Below, piece after piece: positions 28,677 to 38,004 of a stretch of 64,000 bases of DNA. The notes under the pieces are model-generated. The model was not told where the DNA came from. It saw only the letters and a list, made by a program, of their open reading frames with translations, and searched no databases. This DNA is from Rhizobium sp. PP-CC-3A-592. Lineage in GTDB: Bacteria > Pseudomonadota > Alphaproteobacteria > Rhizobiales > Rhizobiaceae. The stretch covers positions 62,001 to 126,000 of the forward strand of contig NZ_QJSR01000001.1 of the NCBI RefSeq assembly GCF_003217095.1, given 5' to 3'. The number at the start of each line of letters is the position of its first letter. The first letter of the stretch is position 1. Both the position numbers and the translations under genes were made by a program.

Positions 28677-28777
28677 CGACGTCTTGCGTCGAACGGTTAT
28701 GATCGGAGGTCACGGAGGTGACGCCGTATCGGCGCTCGACAGCATTTTTCAGAATCCGTTGAGCGGCGACGGAGTGC

Positions 28778-29575
28778 TCAGTCCGCTTCGCCCGGACGGA
28801 TGGCGTGGGACATGTTGATCGCGACGCGGCGATCGGACTCGGTGGCAAGCGAGAAGGCCTGCTCCTGCATCGGCTGCAGCCACTGACGGTCCTTCGGCGA
28901 GCACTGGTCGAGCGCTGCCGTCATGTAGGCGAGGCCGCGAACGGTCTGGCCTTCCTGGAAGATGACGTTGCCGAAGACGCCCATGGCGCCGGCATGGCCC
29001 TTCTTGCGGGCGCGGTTCAGCCACTTCTTGGCCTGCTGGACATTGACGCTGCCGCCATCACCGGACAGCAGCATCTTGGCCAGCTGGAACTGGGCTTCCG
29101 CGACACCGAAGGTCGAGGCGGCCTGGAAGTAGAGCTGACGCGCCTGGCTGAGGTCGGCGGAAACGGGTGTATCGGGAATGCCGCGGCGGTAATAGCCGGC
29201 GAGAGAGATCAGCGCGTTGACGAAATAGCCCGTATCCTGCGAGCCCGGCTCAACGCCATTCTCGGCGATCTCGCTGTAGATCTTGAAGGCTTCGAGATCG
29301 TTTTCGGTGACGCCGTCACCATCGGCATACATGTTGGCCAGAGCCCAGCGGGACGCCGTATGACCCTTTTCGGCGGCGTAGCGATAAGCCTCGACGGCCT
29401 CATCCTTGCGCCCGTTCTTGTAGGCGGAGAAGCCGAATTTGAAGAGTGCGAACGGGCCGGATTCCTTCGTGACGCCGGCGTTGGGGTCAAAGGCGCGAAC
29501 CGCACCGCAAGACGCCCCAAGCGCTGCCGCCAAACTCAATACCACCAACGTCAACGACCTGCATTCGCGTAGCAT
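28778..29575 (-). CDS. exoR: Periplasmic regulator ExoR (Sel1-repeat protein)
   Basis: A 265-residue protein with a signal peptide (residues 1-28, cleavage near AVRAFDP) and Sel1-like tetratricopeptide units, for example AAEKGHTASRWALANMYADG and AASTFGVAEAQFQLAKMLLSG. Length and layout match Sinorhizobium meliloti ExoR (268 residues), which holds the sensor kinase ExoS inactive in the periplasm until proteolysis releases ExoS-ChvI signalling. That controls exopolysaccharide, motility and symbiosis or virulence. The frame continues 93 codons upstream without ExoR similarity, so ATG 29575 is used. ExoS and ChvI are not in this window. Tandem decamers lie 257 bases upstream. Confidence 0.93.
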   Translation of the reverse strand: MLRECRSLTLVVLSLAAALGASCGAVRAFDPNAGVTKESGPFALFKFGFSAYKNGRKDEAVEAYRYAAEKGHTASRWALANMYADGDGVTENDLEAFKIYSEIAENGVEPGSQDTGYFVNALISLAGYYRRGIPDTPVSADLSQARQLYFQAASTFGVAEAQFQLAKMLLSGDGGSVNVQQAKKWLNRARKKGHAGAMGVFGNVIFQEGQTVRGLAYMTAALDQCSPKDRQWLQPMQEQAFSLATESDRRVAINMSHAIRPGEAD

Positions 29576-30297
29576 ATTCGTCAAAATCTTCCGTTCAACC
29601 CGGCTCGCCTCATGTTCGATCCGGCGCTTCCCCACTCGGTCCATGCCTGCCGAAATGCCGCAGCGACCCCTCGCCCGCATTCCCCTGTCGCAACCGCTTC
29701 CGGCTGCCGTCTCATCGAGTGCCCAAGCCAGGCTAGCGCCGATTTTCGGCGACACTGCGGCCCTGTCTCGATCCTCTGTAGATCCAGGGTTCCCCATACT
29801 GGTTCCACCCGTCGATGTTCTCGAAGATCGCCATGTAACATCATGAAACATCACTACTTCGTTTCACCTGCCGAAAATTGTTCCCCGTGGCGCCCTCTCG
29901 GCTCGCTCGGGGTTCATCTTCCTGCGGCAGGAGATCGATGCTCTCTGTTTGTGGCGGGAAATAGACTGAAACAAGGGCCTGCCGGGGCCGCCAAACCATT
30001 CAAACCGCGTGTTGCGGAATCGTCACAAAATGCGTGTGTCCGGAGGCGATTTCCCGTCGCACTCTTCGCTTTCCGGTTCAGCCGCCCCCTTCAGATCGCG
30101 CCCGACGGCAACATCCGCGAGACGGCGGTTGAACCCCTATCGATGTCGTGAGCAGCGAGCCCTGACGGTCAACACGGTACGCGGTCGGCGCCGCTGCGTC
30201 ACCGTCCCCCCGCAGCGCGTCGCAGAGGCCGGCCCGCCGACATACCACCGCCCTACCCGAATAGGGGCTCGCCTCACGCGCCCGCGTCTCCAAACAC
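29576..30297. other. Intergenic region upstream of exoR
   Basis: About 720 bases with no gene I can support. Open frames exist on the plus strand (for example 29612-30151) but lack recognisable similarity, ribosome sites or typical composition. The only marked structures are tandem decamers and an overlapping inverted repeat at 29832-29866. The length suggests a long exoR leader or an unrecognised small RNA. Confidence 0.5.
29832..29866 (-). promoter_or_regulatory. Tandem decamers and inverted repeat upstream of exoR
   Basis: CATGTAACAT (29832-29841) is followed without gap by CATGAAACAT (29842-29851), two decamers differing at one base. Overlapping this, TGAAAC (29844-29849) and GTTTCA (29861-29866) form a perfect inverted repeat with an 11-base spacer. 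Direct repeats at 10-base spacing are the usual footprint of OmpR-family response regulators, to which ChvI belongs. The link to ChvI is inferred. Confidence 0.4.
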
Positions 30298-30327
30298 AAA
30301 AGCGCCCGGCTTTGAACCGGGCGCTTT
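30298..30327 (-). terminator. Terminator of the FadL-family gene
   Basis: AGCGCCCGG (30301-30309) pairs with CCGGGCGCT (30317-30325); on the minus strand the stem is followed by TTTTGTGTTT. It lies 27 bases after the stop codon of the porin gene. Confidence 0.85.
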
Positions 30328-30353
30328 CATCACTTGCATCTGGTCACGATGAA

Positions 30354-31610
30354 TCAGAAGCGAACCTTCAGCGACGTCGAGACGGCGGTGACGACGTCGT
30401 TGCCGTAATCGTAGCTGACATTGCTGCCAAACGGCACGCCATTGATGGTGGTCGAGCGGGACGAACCGCTGGTCAGGATGCCGACGGCACCAGCCAGACG
30501 GAACTCGACGTTTTCGACCGGCTTGTAGGCAACGCCCGTGCCGAGCGTCCAGGTGTCGCTCTGCGCATTGATGACCGTGCTCGTGCCGCGATCCCAAGTC
30601 AGGCTGACGGCGCCGCTCCACTGATCGTTGAACTTGTGACCGACACCCGCCGTGACGGTGAGGCCGTCGCGGTAGAGCAGGTCGAGGCTGGTGCAGGGGG
30701 TCAGCGGGCTTGCCGTCGCCGGGCAGAAGGCGACCGACTGCAACACGCTCCAGTCCGTCCACTTGATCGAGCCGAAGGCCAGCCAATCGGGCGCGATGCC
30801 GCTCTGGATCTTGTACTCCAGCGATTGCGGTACGGATGCCTCACCGCTCACGGCATACTTACCGAACTGGATCGGGCGGGTCGGTCCCAGCGGACCGGGT
30901 ACGCGGACTTCGCTGAGGTCGATCGTGCCTTCGATATCGTCGAACTTGACTTCGCTGTTGTAAACAAGGCTCGTCAGGAAGGCATATTCCGGAATTTCAT
31001 AGGCCAGGCCAACGCGACCGCCCCATCCGTTGTCCTCAAGATCCAGGCGGCCGATGCCGTTGCCTGTACCGTAGAAGTTCGGCGCGACCAGACGCTCCTT
31101 GAAGCCGTTGACCTCCTGGTAGAAGCCGCCACCGATGACCCGGATCTTACCCGGACCCATGGCCCACTTATAGGAACAGGTCACCGCGTAATTGTCGGTT
31201 TCGATCTTCGTTTTGGTGTTGTCGTTGGCACCGATCCAGTTGCGTCCCGGATTGGTGTAGGCCCCGAACGGCTGCGAATAGTCGGCCATGCAGTCGATGC
31301 CGCTATCGCCGAGCGCTGCCTTGATGCCGACACGCGGTACCCAGTAGCTTTCCGTGTCACGCGTCGAGGTCGAACCGCCGCCGCGACCGTCGGCGCCAAG
31401 GCCGTTCGCCGGATTGGTGTCGCGGCCGTTCTTCAGGTCGCGCTGCGGATTCACGTATGTCGTCGTGGCTTCGAGAGCATAGGCAGAGGGATCGAACAGA
31501 AGATCGATGTTGTAGCCGCCGCGCTCCAGACCACCTGCGTGAGCCGACGTTGCTGTCATCGCGGCGAGAACTGCCATGGCAACGACGGACCGTGTATGTT
31601 TGAAATTCAT
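30354..31610 (-). CDS. OmpP1/FadL family outer membrane transport protein
   Basis: A 418-residue beta-barrel protein. A signal peptide spans 1-25 (ending TSAHA), the mature N-terminus GGLERGGYNIDLLFDPSAYA matches the FadL hatch region with its NPA-like stretch, and the chain ends in RF, the aromatic C-terminus recognised by the BAM complex. FadL proteins carry long-chain fatty acids or other hydrophobic compounds across the outer membrane. The ribosome site GGGAGG is near perfect. The gene is a single unit with its own promoter and terminator, between exoR and valS. Confidence 0.92.
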   Translation of the reverse strand: MNFKHTRSVVAMAVLAAMTATSAHAGGLERGGYNIDLLFDPSAYALEATTTYVNPQRDLKNGRDTNPANGLGADGRGGGSTSTRDTESYWVPRVGIKAALGDSGIDCMADYSQPFGAYTNPGRNWIGANDNTKTKIETDNYAVTCSYKWAMGPGKIRVIGGGFYQEVNGFKERLVAPNFYGTGNGIGRLDLEDNGWGGRVGLAYEIPEYAFLTSLVYNSEVKFDDIEGTIDLSEVRVPGPLGPTRPIQFGKYAVSGEASVPQSLEYKIQSGIAPDWLAFGSIKWTDWSVLQSVAFCPATASPLTPCTSLDLLYRDGLTVTAGVGHKFNDQWSGAVSLTWDRGTSTVINAQSDTWTLGTGVAYKPVENVEFRLAGAVGILTSGSSRSTTINGVPFGSNVSYDYGNDVVTAVSTSLKVRF

Positions 31611-31665
31611 GTAACCTCCCACTCAACGTGACGACACGCCCTCGGATGCCGCCTTATTGAACATG

Positions 31666-31693
31666 AGGATATGCGAATACAAACCGAATGCAA
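31666..31693 (-). promoter_or_regulatory. Predicted sigma-70 promoter of the FadL-family gene
   Basis: On the minus strand TTGCAT is separated by 16 bases from TATCCT, placing the start about 50 bases before the ATG at 31610. Confidence 0.5.
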
Positions 31694-31990
31694 TTCCCAT
31701 AAATTGATGGTCACATCTGGTTGCGTGCAGAAATTGACGTGAGAATTTCGTCTGCATGCCGAATATTGGGTGATTTGGAAATTTTTTTCTAGTGAAGTGA
31801 GGTTTTCCGATGGAGAGGGTATGAATTTGCTCCTCTCCCTGCACTGTCACCCACATGCCACAACCTGCCCTTTTTCAGACATGTTTCGCTCCCGATCTCG
31901 TATCGGACGGAACTTTCCTCGTGTGACACCGGCTCTCTCTCCAAGACGTCCTCGCGTCGCTGAGTCGCGGGATCCGAGAGCTTGGACGTG
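31694..31990. other. AT-rich intergenic region between the FadL-family gene and valS
   Basis: About 300 bases clearly richer in A and T than the surroundings, including a run of seven T. No coding frame is convincing. A perfect 7-bp inverted repeat, GGAGAGG (31812-31818) with CCTCTCC (31832-31838), has no T tract, so it is not an obvious terminator. The region probably holds regulatory sites for the porin gene. Confidence 0.5.
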
Positions 31991-32020
31991 AAAAGGGCCG
32001 CGACGATGTCGCGGCCGTTT
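31991..32020 (-). terminator. Terminator of valS
   Basis: GGCCGCGAC (31996-32004) pairs perfectly with GTCGCGGCC (32008-32016) around GAT; on the minus strand it is followed by CTTTTC. It lies 44 bases past the valS stop. Confidence 0.8.
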
Positions 32021-32063
32021 CGATGCTCATGTAATCCTATATGCGATAGCCCGGTAGCAAACC

Positions 32064-34901
32064 TCAGCTCGCATCCGCAATGCGTCCGAGGGCGACATCG
32101 AGCGCGGCCTTCTGGCCGTCGAGTTCGACCAGTCGTTCGCGTTCGGCCTCGACGACCTCCGGCTTGGCGTTGGACACGAACTTCTCGTTCGACAGCTTGC
32201 CGAGGATACGCTGGCGTTCGATCTCGACCTTGTCGATCGCCTTGCCCAGACGTGCCTTTTCGGCAACCAGATCGATCAGAGCACCAAGCGGCAGGCAGAA
32301 TGTCGCCTCGCCGACCACGATCTGCGCGCTGCCCTTGGGCGCCATCGTTGCAATGTCGATGGCATCGACGCGGGCGAGCCGGCGGATGGCGGCGGCGTGA
32401 CGCTCCAGCCGTTCGCGTGTGGGAATGCCGGCATCGACCACCACCAGCGGCGCAATCGCCGACGGGGGTACATTCATTTCCGAGCGAACCGAGCGGATGC
32501 CTGAGACGAGATCGATCAGCCAGTTGATCTCCGCCGCCGCATGCTCGTTCGCAAAGCCGGCAACAGGCCACGCCGCGTGGCAAAGCAAGCCGTCCCGCTG
32601 GGCGCCCTCGTCTGCCGTCCAGAGCTCCTCCGTCATGAAGGGCATGAACGGATGCAGTAGCTTGTAGGCTGCTTCGAGAACATAGGCGACGCAGGCCTGG
32701 GACTCGGCCTTGGCAGCTTCGTCATCGCCGGCAAAGACCGGCTTCAGCAGTTCCAGGTACCAGTCGCAGACCTGGTTCCAGACGAAACGATACAGGCTGC
32801 CGGCGGCTTCATTGAAGCGGTAGGTTTCGATGGAGGCCGTAACATCGCGAACCGTGCGCGACAGCTCGGTCAGGATCCACTGGTTGACCGGGAGAACGCA
32901 GGCCTCCGGCAGGAAGGACGGATCGCCCTTCACACCGTTCATCTCGGCAAAGCGCGTCGCATTCCAGAGCTTGGTGCCGAAATTGCGATAGCCGGCGATC
33001 CGCGCGGGATCGAGCTTCACGTCGCGCCCCTGCGCCGCCATGATGGCGAGTGTAAAGCGTAGAGCGTCGGCCCCGTACTCGTCGATCAGGTCGAGCGGAT
33101 CGATGACGTTGCCCTTCGACTTCGACATCTTCTGCCCGTTCTTGTCGCGAACGAGGGCGTGAACATAGACGGTGTGGAACGGCTCGACCGGGTTACCGCT
33201 CTCGTCCTTCATGAAGTGAAGGCCCATCATCATCATTCGGGCGACCCAGAAGAAGATGATGTCGAAACCCGTAACCAGAACGTCCGTCTGGTAATATTTC
33301 GCCAGTTCCTTGGTCTGATCAGGCCAGCCGAGCGTGGAGAAGGGCCAAAGCGCGGAGGAAAACCACGTGTCGAGAACGTCTTCGTCACGCGTCAGGATCT
33401 CACCGACGGCGAAGTTCTCGATCCGGTCCTGAACGAAAGCCTTCATCGGGCCTTCATGCGACAGGTAATGCTGGATGGCGGCATGCAGCGCCTCTTCCTC
33501 GGACTTCTCAACGAAGACCTGGCCGTCCGGGCCGTACCATGCCGGAATCTGGTGTCCCCACCAGAGCTGACGGGAAACGCACCACGGCTGGATGTTTTCC
33601 ATCCAGTCATAATAGGTTTTTTCCCAGTTCTTCGGGACGAAGTTGGTTCGGCCCTCGCGAACGGACGTGATGGCAGGCTTGGCGAGCGTCGCCGCATCGA
33701 CATACCATTGCTCGGTCAGGCGCGGCTCGATCGGCACGCCACCACGGTCGCCATGGGGAACCATGTGCTTGTGCGGCTCGATCTTGTCGAGCAGGCCGCG
33801 TTCCTCGAAGAGAGACACGATGATCTTGCGGGCTGCGAAACGCTCGACGTTCTCGAGAATTTCGATCAGCGCATCGAGTTCGCCGGTCGCCGGCAGACCT
33901 TCGAGGAAGTCCTCGTTGTCCTTCAGCGTGACATGGCCATCGATCGTCAGAATGTTGATCTTGCGCAGATCATGACGGCGCGCGACTTCGAAGTCGTTGA
34001 AATCATGGGCCGGCGTCATCTTGACGGCGCCGGTGCCGGCGGTCGGATCGGCATAATCGTCGGCAACGATCGGAATGCGGCGGCCAACCAGCGGCAGCAC
34101 GACGTGCTTGCCCACGATCGCGCGATAGCGCTCGTCTTCCGGATTGACCGCGATGCCAGTGTCGCCAAGCATGGTTTCCGGCCGCGTCGTCGCAACGACC
34201 AGATAGTCGCGCGTCTCGAACTCGGTGGGTTCGCCCTCTTCGTTGAAAGCAACGGGGTGCTGGTAGGTGACGCCCGGCTCAAGCGGATAGCGCAGATGCC
34301 AGAGATTGCCGGCAACCTCGATCTGCTCGACCTCGAGATCCGAAATCGCGGTCAGGAGCTTCGGATCCCAGTTGACGAGCCGGTTATCCTTGTAGATCAG
34401 GCCCTGCTTGTAGAGCGTGACAAAGACCTCGAGGACAGCCTTTGAAAGCCCCTCGTCCATGGTAAAGCGCTCGCGCGACCAGTCGCAGGAGGCGCCGAGG
34501 CGCTTCAGTTGGTTGAAGATCAGACCGCCCGATTCGTCCTTCCAATCCCAGATCCGGTCCACGAAGGCATCGCGGCCCATGTCGCGCCGGCCGGGAAGCT
34601 GGCGTTCCATCAACTGGCGCTCGACGACCATCTGGGTCGCGATGCCGGCATGGTCCATGCCCGGCTGCCACAGCACATCCTTGCCGCGCATCCGCTCGAA
34701 GCGGATCATGATGTCCTGCAGCGTGTTGTTGAGCGCATGCCCCATGTGCAGAGAGCCCGTCACGTTCGGCGGGGGAATGACGACGCAGAAGGGCTCGGCG
34801 CCGGGCTTGGCGCCCGCACCGGCGCGAAAGGCGTCGGCATCGTCCCAAAGCTTGGCGATACGCGGTTCGACCGCAGCGGAATCATAGGTTTTGTCAAGCA
34901 T
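32064..34901 (-). CDS. valS: Valyl-tRNA synthetase
   Basis: A 945-residue class I synthetase. The HIGH-type motif is in PPPNVTGSLHMGHALNNTLQ near residue 45, the editing (CP1) domain contains TTRPETMLGDT, and KMSKSKGN marks the catalytic loop. The C-terminal coiled coil (GKAIDKVEIERQRILGKLSNEKF) binds tRNA. The open frame extends 22 codons upstream, but MLDKTYDSAAVEP matches the family start. It charges tRNA-Val and clears mischarged threonine. Confidence 0.97.
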   Translation of the reverse strand: MLDKTYDSAAVEPRIAKLWDDADAFRAGAGAKPGAEPFCVVIPPPNVTGSLHMGHALNNTLQDIMIRFERMRGKDVLWQPGMDHAGIATQMVVERQLMERQLPGRRDMGRDAFVDRIWDWKDESGGLIFNQLKRLGASCDWSRERFTMDEGLSKAVLEVFVTLYKQGLIYKDNRLVNWDPKLLTAISDLEVEQIEVAGNLWHLRYPLEPGVTYQHPVAFNEEGEPTEFETRDYLVVATTRPETMLGDTGIAVNPEDERYRAIVGKHVVLPLVGRRIPIVADDYADPTAGTGAVKMTPAHDFNDFEVARRHDLRKINILTIDGHVTLKDNEDFLEGLPATGELDALIEILENVERFAARKIIVSLFEERGLLDKIEPHKHMVPHGDRGGVPIEPRLTEQWYVDAATLAKPAITSVREGRTNFVPKNWEKTYYDWMENIQPWCVSRQLWWGHQIPAWYGPDGQVFVEKSEEEALHAAIQHYLSHEGPMKAFVQDRIENFAVGEILTRDEDVLDTWFSSALWPFSTLGWPDQTKELAKYYQTDVLVTGFDIIFFWVARMMMMGLHFMKDESGNPVEPFHTVYVHALVRDKNGQKMSKSKGNVIDPLDLIDEYGADALRFTLAIMAAQGRDVKLDPARIAGYRNFGTKLWNATRFAEMNGVKGDPSFLPEACVLPVNQWILTELSRTVRDVTASIETYRFNEAAGSLYRFVWNQVCDWYLELLKPVFAGDDEAAKAESQACVAYVLEAAYKLLHPFMPFMTEELWTADEGAQRDGLLCHAAWPVAGFANEHAAAEINWLIDLVSGIRSVRSEMNVPPSAIAPLVVVDAGIPTRERLERHAAAIRRLARVDAIDIATMAPKGSAQIVVGEATFCLPLGALIDLVAEKARLGKAIDKVEIERQRILGKLSNEKFVSNAKPEVVEAERERLVELDGQKAALDVALGRIADAS

Positions 34902-35135
34902 TTCGGAGCCAAACGTGCTGGTGGATGTGGGAGGCTTGTAAACCGGAACCGCGCAAGCACGCAACATTCCGCCCCGCGAATATGGGAGGCGTTGACCGAG
35001 AATGCCATGTCCGCGGTGTTGGGAGACGAGCAGCAGACGACCCGCCGCACCTGAAAGTCCTGCGGCACATGATCGAGCGTCGGCATGTCGAACGCGGAAG
35101 AATGCGTTCCTGCCGGACGCCGCTACAGAAGGGGG

Positions 35136-36101
35136 CTAGCGGCGCGGGCCGCGCGCCACGCGTTCGATTTCTTCGCGCACGAGGCGCTCCACCAGCGTCG
35201 GCAGATTGTCATCAAGCCATTCATGAAGCATCGGGCGCAGCATTTCTTCCGCGATCTCGTCGAAGGAACGGCGCGGGCTGCTGTCGATTGCCAGCGCCAG
35301 TTCGCCGAACGAGCGGGACACCTGCTCGCTGACCGCATCCGAAAGTATGGCGGTGACGTCCTTTTCCCGGGACTGCGACGATGCGTCGGACGACGCAATC
35401 GGCGCTTCGGCAGGCGTTTCCGTCTGTGCCGTCACGGTCGCTCCAGACTTGGCGGTCTCGGGGGCGGCAACCTCGTCTGTCACGACGTGCGGTGTGACGA
35501 CATCGCGCGCCATGGCGCGAATGGATGCCTCCACCTCGGCCTGATGAGCAAGATCCTGCTCGCTCTGTGTCTCCACGACAGCCGGTTCGCGATAGGCTGT
35601 CACACGGGTCGGTTCGGGCTGGGAAGCCGCTGCGACGTTTGCCTGAGGCAGAGGTTGCTGCATGTCCTGACGCGGTGCGGTGGTCTGGGGTGCCCTCGCC
35701 TGCTGATCGCGGGGTGTGGCAACGGCTTCGCGCGGCATCGTCTGGCGCTCGGATGCGGCACGAACGCGTGCGGCAACATCTGCCAGCGAGAGCGGCGCAG
35801 AGGGCACGGCGCGGGGCGGCTCTTCCATGACGTAGGACGGGGACGGCACCTGCCGATGACCGGTATCGGCCTCGGATGCATCGAAATCCGGAAAGACGGT
35901 GTCGTCGATCGTCAGCTGGATGTCTTCGGCCTGTTCTTCGTCAAGGTAGGCTCGGTCGCTGGCGTAATAGCTGTCCGACATCGGACCGTGATCATTGGCA
36001 GGAAGACCGGGGCCGGTCGCCTCGTTGCTCTCGATGATCTTGCGGATCGAAGCGAGAATTTCGTCCATCGACGGTTCGCGCGCCAGGTTCGATTGTGCCA
36101 T
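35136..36101 (-). CDS. popZ: Polar organising protein PopZ (DUF2497)
   Basis: A 321-residue protein. The N-terminal helix EPSMDEILASIRKIIES (residues 9-25) and the C-terminal block RRSFDEIAEEMLRPMLHEWLDDNLPTLVERLVREEIERV (cited by ends near 277 and 315) are the two conserved PopZ regions. Between them lies a long disordered linker rich in P, A, Q and E. Caulobacter PopZ has 177 residues; rhizobial forms are longer, as here. PopZ assembles a matrix at the cell pole that anchors ParB-parS and recruits cell-cycle regulators; in Agrobacterium it marks the growing pole. GAGG seven bases before ATG 36101 fixes the start. Confidence 0.93.
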   Translation of the reverse strand: MAQSNLAREPSMDEILASIRKIIESNEATGPGLPANDHGPMSDSYYASDRAYLDEEQAEDIQLTIDDTVFPDFDASEADTGHRQVPSPSYVMEEPPRAVPSAPLSLADVAARVRAASERQTMPREAVATPRDQQARAPQTTAPRQDMQQPLPQANVAAASQPEPTRVTAYREPAVVETQSEQDLAHQAEVEASIRAMARDVVTPHVVTDEVAAPETAKSGATVTAQTETPAEAPIASSDASSQSREKDVTAILSDAVSEQVSRSFGELALAIDSSPRRSFDEIAEEMLRPMLHEWLDDNLPTLVERLVREEIERVARGPRR

Positions 36102-36267
36102 TGCAGATCCTCGTTTCATTCAACGCGCGCCGCCGCTTCGCGCAGAGCCTGATGACCCTTAAGCGACTTGTCCGTTAGGCGGAATGCCGCGAATCATCCT
36201 CCCGCGATGATGCACAGATTTGTTTCTCCCGTCATCCGGTCCTTGCAGGCAAACGAGACTTCGGCGG

Positions 36268-37626
36268 TCAACGCCCCTCCACAGGGCTCAAGCCGAACCA
36301 TTTGTTCTTCACCGCCTCGTAGTGCTCTTCCGGGCGATATTCCGCAACGTTCAGGTTCTGGCCTCGGACGGTGAGCGCGCCCATGCTGGCGAGCAGAGAA
36401 TAGCTGGCGACGACGGCGTTCCGCTGTGATGCCGCGAGGCTTTCGCGTGCCACGAGCACCGATTGCTGGGCGTCGAGGACGTCGAGCGTCGTGCGCTGCC
36501 CCACCTTGCGCTCCTCGATGACACCGGCCAGCGCCTGGTTCGCAGCCCGGATCTGCTCCTTGTTGGCCGTAATGGAGGCGCGGGCGGCATCCAGCTGGGC
36601 GTGGGCGCTGACGACCGTCTTCTCAACGTCGAGCCGGACACTGTCGACGACGATGCGTTGCTGGCCTGCCCGCTCCTTGGCCTGCCGCACCTGGCCGTAT
36701 TCGGCGCCGCCTTGGTAGATGGGCACCTGAAGGCGCGCCGTGATCGACCCCGAGGTGTTGTCGATACCACCATTGTTGAAGGAATCGCCCGTGTTGCGGC
36801 TGACCGAGCCCTGGATCGTCACGCCGGGCAGCATAGTGCCCTCCGCCTGCTTCACCCGGTAGCCGGCAGCATCGACGGCATATTCCGCCGCGATGATCTG
36901 CGGATTGTCCCGAAGGCCTGCGGCGACAGCCTGGTCGAGCGTGCGCGGCATTCCGATCTTGGCGGGCGACGCCGCCTTGATATCGCGAGGCGCGCCGCCG
37001 ACGATCTGGACATAGACGGCTTCGCTCTGCTTCAGCTGCGATACTGCCGTGGCAAGCAGCGCCTTGGCACTTGCGAGTTCCGCCTCGGCCTGACTGACAT
37101 CCGTACGCGTGCCCTCGCCCACCGTCAGCCGCGCATTGGCGGCCTTCAGCTGTTCCTTGAGGAAGGCGAGGTTCTGGCGGCGAATGCCGACGACCTGCTG
37201 ATCGCGGACGATGTTGGCATAGGCTTCCGCAGCCGAGAGCAAGATCGAGATCTCGTTGGCCTTCAGGCTTTCCCGATTGGAAAGGACGGTGGATTCGGAC
37301 GCACGGACCTCGTTCAGGGTCTGGAAACCGTCGAAGATCTGCTGCGTGATCGTCAGCCCGGCGGCGCCCTGATGGAAGTCTCGCGGGCGCGTCTGCAACT
37401 CGCTATCGAAGCGCGTCTGCGTGCCGGTCGCCACCGCCGAAACCTGGGGCCGGTAACCGGACTTCGCGATCGTGACGGATTCGTCCACGGCCCGAAGACC
37501 GGCGCGCGCCGCGTTCAGGTCCGGATTGTTGGCATAGGCCTTCGCCATGGCGTCCGCGATCGTCTCGGCGGAGGCCGGCGAAACGAAAGCCAGTCCGAGT
37601 ATGGCAGCGGTATGCAGCATTTTCAT
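36268..37626 (-). CDS. tolC: TolC family outer membrane efflux/secretion protein
   Basis: A 452-residue protein with a signal peptide (1-20, ending SPASA) and the two-fold TolC repeat: ETIADAMAKAYANNPDLNAARAGL near the N-terminus and the equivalent RTLDQAVAAGLRDNPQIIAAEYAV in the second half. Long helices form the periplasmic tunnel. It serves type I secretion and RND-type efflux. GGAGG six bases before ATG 37626 fixes the start. The neighbour order pcm2-tolC matches Sinorhizobium. Confidence 0.95.
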   Translation of the reverse strand: MKMLHTAAILGLAFVSPASAETIADAMAKAYANNPDLNAARAGLRAVDESVTIAKSGYRPQVSAVATGTQTRFDSELQTRPRDFHQGAAGLTITQQIFDGFQTLNEVRASESTVLSNRESLKANEISILLSAAEAYANIVRDQQVVGIRRQNLAFLKEQLKAANARLTVGEGTRTDVSQAEAELASAKALLATAVSQLKQSEAVYVQIVGGAPRDIKAASPAKIGMPRTLDQAVAAGLRDNPQIIAAEYAVDAAGYRVKQAEGTMLPGVTIQGSVSRNTGDSFNNGGIDNTSGSITARLQVPIYQGGAEYGQVRQAKERAGQQRIVVDSVRLDVEKTVVSAHAQLDAARASITANKEQIRAANQALAGVIEERKVGQRTTLDVLDAQQSVLVARESLAASQRNAVVASYSLLASMGALTVRGQNLNVAEYRPEEHYEAVKNKWFGLSPVEGR

Positions 37627-37940
37627 GCGATGCCTCCAGTATGACAGGACCCAGCAATCCGGCACCCGCACATCGACGTCAGTGTTTCCGCGGCAACAGC
37701 CATACCGACGGTGGGAACAGCTACGACCGCGGGATTATTCGATGCAAGCCCTGCAGCCACGTGCACAAGACGGAAACGGCTCTGCGTAACCTTACAGTGG
37801 CGTAGCGTTGCTGTCGCGCATCAGGTCGCCCTAAAGCCGGACCGGTATTCAAGCTAGACCTAATTGGCCAGCATGGCGCCGGGCTGACCATAGCAGGTTT
37901 GGGCGAGCCGCGGCGATTTGCGGGCGTACGACCGCACATG
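37627..37940. other. Region upstream of tolC
   Basis: About 310 bases separating tolC from the second pcm gene and its terminator. No gene is supported and no strong promoter match is visible on the minus strand. Confidence 0.4.
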
Positions 37941-37975
37941 AAAAAGCCGGGCGCTTCTCAGCGGCCCGGCTTCTC
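37941..37975 (-). terminator. Terminator of the second pcm gene
   Basis: GCCGGGC (37946-37952) pairs with GCCCGGC (37964-37970); on the minus strand the stem runs into TTTTT. It lies 29 bases after the stop codon. Confidence 0.8.
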
Positions 37976-38004
37976 GTATCCATCGAAGATTGGCCATCAG
38001 ACGA

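Noticed and set aside
29612-30151. A 179-codon plus-strand frame in the gap upstream of exoR
   Set aside because: No ribosome site, composition unlike the surrounding genes and no recognisable domain.
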